Shown: positions 47,125 through 56,302 of the stretch, one piece after another
Layout of the letters: each line of letters begins with the position of its first letter
Position numbering within the stretch: the stretch's first letter is position 1
Assembly: GCA_022661535.1 (NCBI GenBank)
Contig: JAKULF010000006.1
Location: forward strand, 3,405,001-3,469,000
Reading direction: 5' to 3'
DNA length: 64,000 nucleotides
Source: Eutypa lata
Lineage: Eukaryota > Ascomycota > Sordariomycetes > Xylariales > Diatrypaceae
The notes under the pieces: generated by a model
Databases searched by the model: none
What the model was told of the DNA's origin: nothing
What the model saw: only the letters and a program-made list of their open reading frames with translations
Translations under genes and position numbers: made by a program

Positions 47125-49051
47125 ATGGAAGATAGTCGGAAGCCGAACTTGAGTGATACCTTGCGATCCTATCCTTCTCCTATAGCAGACATTAATGCGA
47201 CCAGACAACGTTACTCCCATCAAGATGTAGGCAGCAAGATACCTAGGGAACCACACACAACTATACAACCAAAGGCAGCTAGCTCATCTTACCGGAGGTT
47301 TCGAGCTTTGTTACGTTCCTTCTGGTGGTGGTGGGAAATTGGTGCGACATTGCTGAGCATTGTCAGCATCCTTGCCGGCACCGTAATATTGGTCATCGTC
47401 AACGAGACTCCACTAGCATCACGTAAACTTCCCATTTCACCGAACTCCCTTATTGCAGTTCTCACCACAATCGGAAAGAGTGCGATGATGGTATCAGTTG
47501 CTACTTGTTTAAGCCAATTGAAATGGCGCCACTACTATAAAAGACCAAACCAACTGAGTCACCTTCAGCTCTTTGACAAAGCTAGCCGAGGGCCCTGAGG
47601 TGCGTTCAAAATGCTACTACTCAAGATTCGAATACGATCGGGTGCTTCTCTGGGTTTCGCTTTGCTTTCCTCACGATACTAGCACTTGCTTTTGAGCCTA
47701 GTGCTCAGCGGGTCTTAGAGTTCCGCGCCAAGCGTGTCATGATCAGAGGACAGAGGCCCCCTCTGGGTATTGCTAAGCAGTACTCGTCCAAAGGATTTGC
47801 CACTATAGACTCAACGGATAGGCGATTCTTCCACATGAATTAAGTGATCCCTACACGTCAATAGAGCTAATTTCTTATATCACGACCTCTAAAGATGACA
47901 TTGACACAAATGCTTTACCACTGCAAATAGCAGTTCCAAATGTGCAATTGGCAGGGTTAGCCAACCTGACTTTTCTTGCCCCGAGAACGCAACCGAATGC
48001 CAATGGAAGAATTCCACCAACTTAGGAGTATGTGGGGAGTTCCAAAACTTAACACTGGAAAAAACCCACAGCTGCGAGTGTGGAAGAACGACATTCGGCG
48101 ATGATTTGACGTTAGACCTATATAGTTATAAGTGCTATTGTGGTTTCGGTCAGATGGATACTGACCATAGACACGGCGTTTCAATGCTGTACGATGATAT
48201 ACCAGCGGTAAGTCTACCAGCCGAAGACTATGAGCCCCTTCCCGTCGTCTTCCAATCAGCCCCAGGAAACGAGAGTGACGGCATAATAACTGTCAAAGTT
48301 GTTGGTGAGATCAATTCGAAAAATGGGGAGACAGCGAACGTTATGAACCTCACAACTGCAAAAGTCGACAATATCACACAGCTCATCACGCAGGCGGGAG
48401 GAGTGGAGCTTGTCAAAACCACAAACACTACGGTCATCAGGTTCCCGAAGTTGCTAAAGACCGAGCTTTACCATATCAACTGGTTCTGGTGCGCCAGGGC
48501 ATATGGCAAAGTTACAGCGTCGTCAAGTCGTTTACATATGGAGCTGAGTAATACAAGAAAACTCGAATGGGTTGCAACGCTACGATCCGCTGAATGTAAT
48601 TTAGAGTATTTGCTGGATGGGTCAACCGGCATGTCTTTCAATATCAGCTCAAATGCAATGGGCATGATAGCATACTTACATGACGTCTTTAGCGTCACCC
48701 TCAACGGCGAGTGGTACCACAATCGTGGACATCAAAGATAGCATTGCACCTTTGATGTACGAAATAGATCTAGAGACATTCACTGAAAACATCGCGGAGG
48801 CCCTTACCAATCAAATGCGCAGCAACACAGCTGGAGACAACATGGATGCCACAATCGTTTTGGGTGAAGCCTTCACCAATGAAACCTTTATACATGCTCG
48901 ATGGGAATGGCTTATTCTACCACTTTTCCTGGCGACATTGACCGGGTGCCTCCTTGTACTGTCAATATACGCAACGAGAAGACAAGCGCTTTGGAAAACC
49001 TCGGCCGTCGCGCTTCTGGTTCAAAAGCTTGAAGATGGGACTGAGGAATAA
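47125..49051 (+). pseudogene. DUF3176-family membrane protein, decayed
   Basis: The order of recognisable segments matches one DUF3176 protein. The N-terminal part (47125-47598) has two membrane segments, WWWEIGATLLSIVSILAG and SPNSLIAVLTTIGKSAMM, then CLSQLKW and FDKASRGP. A TGA follows where relatives have Trp. The next piece (TILALAFEPSAQ, 47673 on) is in another frame and stops near 47840. A Cys-rich piece (ENATECQWKNSTNLGVCG, 47977-48741) returns to the first frame. A last piece (IVDIKDSIAPLMYEIDL to the end, with the C-terminal membrane segment WLILPLFLATLTGCLLVLS) is in a third frame from about 48705. At least three separate lesions, not fitting introns, make a functional product unlikely. 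DUF3176 proteins are fungal membrane proteins with unknown role. Confidence 0.78.
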
Positions 49052-50512
49052 CTCAGCCTGACTGAAGATTTTACATATGAAAAGCTAGATGTTAATTATG
49101 TCAAAGGGAATAAATGTCATTTTGAGGAAAGACCAAGATGAGGGCGTGAAGTTCTATGAAGTTAATTAAGCTGGTTAGCTCTAAGATAAAATTGTTACTT
49201 TCATGCAGTGATCTCCGCGAAGGACGCGGAAATTATTCGGCAGCTTAGGTCGCCATTGTCTAATATTAATCTAGTTAGGACTATTAGAGTGTCGAGTCTA
49301 GCTATAGATCAATGTTATTGATGTTGATAAGGATATTACCCTGTCACACAAGGTGCGAAAGGCTACACAGTCTACGAGCTTCGTACATGCTATCCAATTA
49401 ACTAAAGGGGCTCCCGTTGTATACTTGTCGGTCTGCTTGAAGCTAGTCGTATATCCAAGACGTAACTACGGAACCGGAGTTTGACTTCCATCTAGTTTGC
49501 CTGTTTTAAAGCTCGGAAATAAGTTATTGGGAGGACTACAGACGAACAATATCCTCAGCAATTAAGTAAGCCTGATGTGTGATACAAGTGGCATTGGTAA
49601 GTTACGTATAACCGGACGAGTATTGTAGACGCGGTGATAAGCGATTATTGCATGAGAACTGGGCCATTTGCAACTTGTTTGCTGCTAATTTCCTGCAGTG
49701 ATTTGTTGAAGATCCTACTCTAGGCCCGCGTAACGTAAAGATGGCCCGGATGGCGCAAGCAGAGCGGGAGAGTGACGCACGTTTGGACGGCTAGGGTCAC
49801 AAAAGATGGGGTTTGACTGCTATATCACGTAAAGGTATGGTGCCATATCTTCAGTACATTATAGAATATTTATAGCTAGTGCGATACTCAATTAAAATAT
49901 CCCAATAGTCAATATAGGGTAGCAAGGATAGGGAAGTCATTGGATATAAAAATAAGGGATCAACTCGTTTCCAAATGATCATTAGCGCTTGCATATGTTA
50001 AGCAAGAAAATACCCTGTATTCCGCAACTCCCCATCTGATATCATGATCAACAAGTTATGCCAACTACTTCCCTCCATGTATCTTATTTTCCATACCTCC
50101 GTATACTAGTTCCACAACAGTTAACAAGGTCAGCAACGCGGGGAAATAAGCATCTGAGAAGTAGTAGTTCCGGTCCCATGCCTGGAATGGAAAGTTGAAA
50201 GCTGACTGCCGTCTTACCTGCTTGAGATCCCCTAAAGTCACGAAACTGCTGGCGTCAGAACTGTTATGAATCCATTCCACATCCGGTTCGAGGGGACAAT
50301 ATTGCCACCCCACAGCTGTGACGTGATCCACAGATACTATGAGTGCAGTGGTTGAGAAGTTCTACGGCACCCGATCTATTCATTTGAGTCCGGGATCGGA
50401 TGGCTGATGGACATAAAAGGGGACATCACCTTCGAGCTGGTCCAACTACTCATCTAGAAACGTAATAGGAAAAGATCTTAGACCACTTTACTCACGTCAC
50501 CTACAACTCAAC
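49052..50512. other. Intergenic upstream of the RiPP locus
   Basis: No supported gene. A minus-strand frame at 50065-50331 starts at GTG; its C-terminal LLTLLTVVELVYGG looks hydrophobic, but I see no family and a short possible intron inside. It may be a relic. The final 110 bases hold the precursor promoter. Confidence 0.45.
50412..50420 (+). promoter_or_regulatory. Possible TATA-like element of the RiPP precursor
   Basis: ATAAAAGGG lies about 95 bases before the ATG at 50513, a normal spacing for a fungal TATA element with a short leader. Inferred from position and sequence only. Confidence 0.35.
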
Positions 50513-50943
50513 ATGAGGACTACTACTCTTCTATCCATTGCAGTGGCAGTTCTGCCTCTGGTGTCGGCTTTGCCAACTATGCCCGGTAAGTCTTCCCATA
50601 TAACATTTTCCAATACACGTTGGATTTTCTAATTGGAATAGAACATATCGCTCCTGTGGTTAGGAATCCTGAGATTGATTACGAACCTCTCGGCAAGCGA
50701 GGCAGCCCGCAGGTCGTCAGGGACACCCCTGAGGCCCGAAACGCAGAAGTAGACTACAACACTCTTGGAAAGCGTTCTGATGCGGAGATCGACTACAATC
50801 GCCTTGGGAAACGAGGTGATGCAGAGGTCGACTATAACACTCTTGGCAAGCGAGATGAAGCGGAGATTGATTACAACCGTCTTGGAAAGCGAGGCGACGC
50901 AGAGGTCGACTACAACACCCTTGGAAAGCGAACTGAGGTGTGA
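50513..50943 (+). CDS. Secreted Kex2-processed repeat precursor, dikaritin-type RiPP candidate
   Basis: Two exons, 50513-50585 and 50642-50943, give 124 residues; the 56-nt intron starts GTAAGT and ends ATAG. Residues 1-19 are a signal peptide (MRTTTLLSIAVAVLPLVSA). Then follow six segments that each end in LGKR, at residues 44, 69, 82, 95, 108 and 121. The last five are perfect 13-residue periods. Core sequences are EIDYEPLG (once), EVDYNTLG (three times) and EIDYNRLG (twice), the last two alternating. Lys-Arg is the Kex2 site. A signal peptide, Kex2-bounded tandem cores with an invariant Tyr and an adjacent UstYa oxidase are the defining features of dikaritin precursors such as those for ustiloxin, phomopsin and asperipin. 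The core differs from those. A plain repeat pheromone or KEP protein is the alternative. Confidence 0.85.
50737..50931 (+). repeat. Five tandem 39-bp coding repeats
   Basis: Codons 57-121 of the precursor form five in-phase 39-base units, each encoding x-x-A-E-[IV]-D-Y-N-[TR]-L-G-K-R. Units 1, 3 and 5 encode Thr and units 2 and 4 encode Arg at the variable position, an alternation that suggests duplication of a 78-base pair of units. Confidence 0.9.
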
Positions 50944-51790
50944 TGGTTAGAGTGGGAGGAGGGGCGTGAGAATTATTCACATAGTCTAGTACTAGGTGGC
51001 TGTAGGCAATCATTTAGCAGCAATTTGGCAGGCTGGTAGATTCAAACGCTCTTTATTATAGCAAAATAAATGAGTACCTCCAAGACATTCCGAAAAGGAT
51101 TGCAGAGAGTGGTCTAAACTCAAGACTTCCATTAACAAATTCTATTGTAACTTCTTACTTGAATATAATCGCGCTGAATTTCAATATCGTTGAGTGAGTC
51201 ATTGTCACGGTTTTCATTCTCTGCATACGAATGTGGAAAACCACCCCCATGAATGGTGTTTCACGAGTATGACTACTAGATACCAACTCTTAAATGACGT
51301 CGCAACAAATTTGTTCCATTGCAATGTTGAATATAAATTCTCAACGAATATCCATGGCATGAGATGATATGTGAAGTACTCAAGAATGGAGCATGTCTTT
51401 GAATATAGCACTTCGACCAAAGAGAGTCTAGAGAGTTCGCCGTTTGATTACTCTTGACATGATATTAGTCTTCGTATGAGATATCACTATAGGCCCTCTG
51501 TTATCTAGTTCCACCAACAGTCTAATAGATACATCTTATTCCCGGTGAAGGTTCTGGCTCGTTGTCCTACATCGGAGAGGTTATTGAAGATCTCAGTCAA
51601 CACGTCACTAGTGCTACAAGTTCGTATACTGCAGCCATCAGCTTATTTATGCATATAATCCTTGACAATGTTGCGGGTGCTTACACACATAGTCACCATA
51701 CAACTCTTTCGACAGAATCCAACTATGATGGGATTTCTAAAACCTACACACATCGGTTTTCTCCCCTTAACAGGAACTTCCCAAATTACA
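50944..51790. other. Intergenic between precursor and UstYa gene
   Basis: 847 bases with no supported gene. Open frames from 51562 and 51662 lead into the UstYa exon but begin without a convincing start. The UstYa promoter must lie here. Confidence 0.5.
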
Positions 51791-52794
51791 ATGGCAGAAT
51801 ATTCAGATTCCAACGGAAGTGGCGTTGGCTCAGACCGAGAACCCTTCCTTAATGACTATGATGATAAAACTTCTCACTTCGTTCAATCTAAGTCTAGAAG
51901 GAGTCATCCGTCGTACTTGACACGATGGATGGTCATGTCTAACGCGGTGGTCTTACTCCTCTCATTTATCCTCGTAATCATTTCCGGTACACTATATCAA
52001 CAATCGAGACAGCCTAGAGGGCGGAATGCTCTCCTAAAGGCTACCTCTCAGCCCTGTAATTACCTGTAAAATTCTCCTTGAGACAGAGTCGTGATAGCTA
52101 ACGAACCACAGCACCTCTCTTGGATTTCATCGACATCTCCTTAGTGACAAAGAGGGTCAACGGTTCACTCCTCGAGGTCAGCCCTAAGAACATCTTCCGA
52201 CAGCCGCCATCACCCGAAGTCGACGCGGCCTGGGACCGGATTCAGACGCGCGACCCAGTTCCTATCAGCCGTGATACCATTCTGGAGCTTGGCAAGGACC
52301 CCGACAATGCAGCCAAGTTCCCGGAGTCATTCGGCTTCGGCCCGGAGGCCTACATCGGCAAAGTCGACGTCTTCCATCAGATCCACTGCCTCAACACCCT
52401 GCGGATGAACCTGCGCAACAACTTCGCATACTATTACGGCGACAAGTTCCCCGGAGACATGCCCACGGATCCGTTCTACGACCTCCACGTGAGCCACTGC
52501 GTCAACGCCCTGCTGGAGAACCTCATGTGCACCGGCAATGTGGACATGTATACCCACTTCTGGATGGATGCTCAGGTCCATGCCTTCCCAGACTTCAACA
52601 TCGACCACAAGTGCCGGGACTTTGATGCCATATTGGCGTGGCAAGAGGAGAACGCTGTCCCGCTGGAGGAAGCCTCGAAAGTGAGACCGCCTGATGATTA
52701 TAAGATCCACATCATGAGCAAGGAGTTTAAAGAGGTGATGCATTGGTATGACTCACATCCCGATGATCATGTTCAGGGCGGTGAGAGTGCCTGA
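51791..52794 (+). CDS. UstYa-family (DUF3328) oxidase
   Basis: Exons 51791-52055 and 52112-52794 give 315 residues. The 56-nt intron has a GTAATT donor, a GCTAAC branch and a CACAG acceptor, and the join gives TSQPSPLLDFIDISLV. One membrane segment (WMVMSNAVVLLLSFILVIISG, about residues 50-70) anchors the protein, with the catalytic part lumenal. Both family motifs are intact: HQIHC at 177-181 and HVSHC at 214-218, followed by ALLENLMC. UstYa-type proteins are copper- or metal-dependent oxidases that hydroxylate, halogenate or oxidatively cross-link RiPP and other peptide precursors, usually at Tyr or Phe. It lies 847 bases downstream of, and co-directional with, the repeat precursor, its probable substrate. 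The start (MAEYSDSNG) was chosen over upstream non-ATG extension because relatives begin shortly before an acidic stretch. Confidence 0.92.
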
Positions 52795-53163
52795 GCATCG
52801 ACCAAGTTAAAATTTTTTTTTGAAGACCATGTTTGCGAGTTTACGTTGCGAACGGAGGCGTGAAGTTGTTAAGGAAAAGCAACCATAAAACTTGACGAAA
52901 TAAAAAATATATATTTTAAAAAGGTTTCATGGCATAACATCTTCTTTTAATTGTTACTTATTACGTAATAATTTATACGATAATGAAAAAAGATAACGAT
53001 TAAGTGTTTAAATATATAAAACTTTAAATAATAAATATATTAAATAGTTAAATTATATTAAGAGGTTAAAATTTCTTTTTTTAAATTATTTCATGAGAAT
53101 AATATATTTAATTATATATATAATTATTTAATTTCCATTTTAATTATGAAATATATAAATTTA
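52795..53163. other. Extremely AT-rich tract
   Basis: About 52890-53160 is nearly all A/T, dense in TA and TT, and stands out from all flanking sequence. It separates the UstYa gene from the FAD-oxidase remnant and may be RIP-mutated sequence that once held the N-terminal part of that gene or a transposon. Confidence 0.6.
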
Positions 53164-53550
53164 TATTTAAGTTATATCCTTGAACACAGATTCTCATCAC
53201 TCGATTACCGATCAGTCAATCCTTACTTCCACGAAACATTCCTTAGTATAGCAGTAGGCACTGTCATAGATTATCATGACTGGACGGCTACATTGGCAGC
53301 ACAAGATCAAATGACCGAAGACATGCTCCCTCGTCTAGAAAATATCACTCCCGATGGTGCGGCATATCTCAATGAAGCCGATTTCCAACTACCCAATTTC
53401 CAAGACACGCTCTATGGAGATAATTACTTCAAATTGCTATCAATCAAGCACAAGTATGATCCCACGTGGCTGTTCTACGCCAGGACAGCCGTTGTAAGTG
53501 AGGGGTGGATGGAGCAATCCGATGGTAGATTGTGCAAGGCAGCCAGATGA
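53164..53550 (+). pseudogene. FAD-linked oxidase C-terminal remnant (BBE domain)
   Basis: About 125 codons encode only the C-terminal berberine-bridge-enzyme domain: GAAYLNEADFQLPNFQDTLY, YGDNYFKLLSIKHKYDP, LFYARTAVVSEGW and a final DGRLCK. Complete relatives have about 450-550 residues with an N-terminal FAD-binding domain. No trace of that domain, its flavinylation His or signal peptide is seen upstream, only the AT-rich tract. FAD-linked oxidases of this class are frequent tailoring enzymes in fungal biosynthetic clusters. It is co-directional with the UstYa gene, so it may once have belonged to the same pathway. The first 20 codons (from an ATG at 53146) are AT-rich and not homologous. 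Confidence 0.78.
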
Positions 53551-54037
53551 TTTTCAGTGGTGGATGCCATACCGTGCTCCTGCTGAAGGAACACCCCCCT
53601 TGTCGGACACACACCCTAGTTTGTTTAGGCATATCAGAACGCACTATCTGAGGCAGAGATGAACGCCTGTCATTGGAATCTGATCCGGTTGCAGGTGATT
53701 ACGAAGAACCTATGCAGGTATATTGGATTCGGTAAAAGATCGGGCACCCAAACGTTACGTTTTTTTTTGGACGCTTATTATAGCTTATATTGCTACAAGG
53801 TAATACATAATTTGGCGCCACAAATTATGCTGAGTGGGCCGTTTACAGTCTACCTAGGTATGACTTATTAAGGTTTGAGTTGTAGCATTGGAATATCACA
53901 AGTAGTCGATTTGAGGCTTTGGGAATTCAGGGTAACAGCATCCCCTAGGAACCCTTCTTTTACGAGCACAAAAGGCAAATGTCACTTACGCCCATACATG
54001 TTTCAGACAATTTTTTACCTGCGGCATCAATTTGTAT
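53551..54037. other. Intergenic with relic repeat
   Basis: Between the FAD-oxidase remnant and the stop of the flavin monooxygenase. Contains the second copy of the short diverged repeat (53722-53791). No gene supported. Confidence 0.5.
53722..53791 (+). repeat. Short diverged dispersed repeat, copy 2
   Basis: Related to 46190-46252; the end block (TTGGACGCTTATTATAGCTT and on) differs from copy 1 only by A/G transitions. A poly-T run interrupts the middle. Confidence 0.45.
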
Positions 54038-55573
54038 CTAATCTGCAGTCCAATGATACTGCGCCGCTGGATGGTCTGTCGGAGGCCTACTCAATCCCTG
54101 CTTGCCGTAAATATTCTCACGATACGTACCACCATCAACGGCATAATCATCCCAAAATAGCCCTCTTTTCTTCAACACCGGTAGGAGGTGGTCGATGACA
54201 TCTTCGAAAGATGTCGGCATCAGTGCATAAGCCAGGTTGAATCCATCGACATCCGCTTCACGAACCCACCTCTCCATCTCATCAGCCACGTGTTCTGGCG
54301 TTCCGATAACCGTCGCCCCCAGTCCGCCGATCTTGATGTGGTGTGCGACGGTGTGCTTGGTCCACTTCGGAACACCAGGGCTAGACTTGGACCATCCTTC
54401 GACCGCCGATCTGATGGCGTTGGACTCCACATGCCGCAACTCTTCATCATCACCATATTTTGCCAAGTCAATACCAGTCCAGCCACCAAACAAAGCCAAC
54501 GCACCATCCTCGGATCCGTATTGAATCAGGTCGTCATATTTGGCTTGGGCTTCTTCTTGGGTCTTCCCGATGATTGGACAGAGCATCGCAAGAAACTTGA
54601 TCGAGTTCGGGTCACGATGAAACTCGTCTTTTGCCATCTGCCGGATCTCAGTGATGTTCTTCGCAACGACAGCCGGATTGTGCCCGGCTACGAAGATAGC
54701 CTCGGCATTCCTCGCTGCGAAGGTCTTGCCGGCTTTTGAGGTGCCAGCTTGCATTATGACCGGTGTTCGCTGTGGGGATGGCTGGCAGATGTGTGGACCT
54801 GGAACATTGTAATATTGCCCAACATGATCGATCTTGCGCACTAGCGCGGGTTCAGTGTAGACGACATTCTTGCGATCCAATTTCACAGCATCGTCTCTCC
54901 ATGAAGATTGCCTGTCGCTTATATCAGTATGTAGGCAAAGATACAATACGTGAATAGGGAACTGACCATAGCTTGTACATGACCTCGACATACTCCTCGG
55001 CGATTTCATATCGCTTGTCATGTGGTGGTTGCTCTGTGTGGCCGAGATTTCTAGCTGCCGAATCAAGGTACCCAGTGACAATGTTCCATCCTAGCCTGCC
55101 CTTGGTAAGATGATCCACGGTGCTCAATCTTCGTGCCAGATGGTAGGGCTGCTCATAGGTAGTCGCTATGGTCACACCAAATCCAAGATTTTTAGTAGCT
55201 GCTGCCATGGCCGGGACAACAGCTAGCGGCTCGTTGACGGGCCATTGTGCTCCTGATATGATGGCTGGGTCTGCATTTTGGGGACCCTTGTATACGTCAT
55301 ATGCCCCCTGGTCAAATTGGTTAGTGAGAAGGTGACATAGCATGATGCTGGAAGACTTGCAAGCACATCGGCAATGAACATGCCGTGGAATTTTCCCTTC
55401 TCCAGGAGTTTGGCCAAGTCCACCCAGTGATGAATGTCGTTGAAGTTCCATGACCGGTCATCTGGATGTCGCCATAGTCCCGGAGACTGATGACCACTGC
55501 AAGACTCGACGAAAGCATTTAGGATGAGCTTCTTCGGCGAACCATTACTGGTATTCTCGTTTGTCGCAGCCAT
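54038..55573 (-). CDS. FMN-dependent monooxygenase, NtaA/SnaA/DszA class (luciferase-like)
   Basis: Three exons (55573-55361, 55307-54967, 54911-54038) give 475 residues. The first intron (53 nt) is GC-AG: GCAAGT donor, CCAG acceptor; it is the only way to join FIADVL to GAYDVYKG. The second intron has a GTCAGT donor. Motifs of the bacterial-luciferase fold are clear: LILNAFVESCSGHQSPG, TIATTYEQPYHLARRLSTVD, GRLGWNIVTGYLDSAARNLG, HDKRYEIAEEY and VIMQAGTSKAGKTFAARNAE. These two-component enzymes use FMNH2 from a separate reductase to oxidise organic N or S compounds such as nitrilotriacetate; the substrate here is unknown. The start at 55573 (MAATNENTSNG) fits relatives better than the ATG at 55594. 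Divergent from the DUR3-type transporter. Confidence 0.9.
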
Positions 55574-56302
55574 CGTTCTTATAGATTTATACAAGGAGAT
55601 ATTTCAAACGTAAATACAATGGCATTTTTGATCGGAAACCGGTTCGTGTAGAAAAGTGATGTTGAGAATAGAATAATAATAATAATAGCCCTGCCTAGAA
55701 GATCCCGTTAAGATCTGCTGTCCCCGAGTACCGGGATTGTTCCCCAGAAAGACAATGACGCGATGAATAGCGTTCCGGCATCTGTTCCTCAAATTGCCTA
55801 ATGATTATCGCGGTGTTCCAAAGTGCGGAGGTCTCTGGACAAGATGATTGGCGTATCACAAGAATACAGACCCGCCTCTTTAGCACGCACCATTTACCAC
55901 GGATCGCGTGCTTCATTGATAGGACTTATCATGAAGATCTCGACGATCTAGACCCCCCCTTTCTACCAGTAGTATTCATTCCAGCGAAACAGCGTGCATA
56001 CGTTCAAGCTTGAAGTTGAACCTGAAGAACAACCATCCCTGACGCACAAAGTCGCACGTGGAAAACCCAATGGAAACGTGCTCTGCATACAGACACCCGA
56101 GCAGCTGCCGAGATCCTAAGCGGATTGCATCATGGAAGCTAATTCTGTATCATCAAGAGTGGGACACGGTTAGCATGCAATGCGGCTTTGGAAGGCAGGA
56201 AGGCGCATCGCCTTATCTCGTGCGATTTAACTACATCTCACCTTTAACGCCCTACACAACGATGCCACTGATTATTCCTTTCTCACACTACATGTTCCGA
56301 AT
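55574..56302. other. Bidirectional promoter region
   Basis: 729 bases between the starts of the divergently transcribed monooxygenase and transporter. Short frames here are not supported. An ATA/AAT run lies near 55672. Confidence 0.5.

Noticed and set aside
50065..50331. Minus-strand 88-codon frame with a hydrophobic C-terminus before the RiPP precursor
   Set aside because: Starts at GTG, upstream frame is closed, no family recognised. Kept only as a possible relic in the intergenic note.
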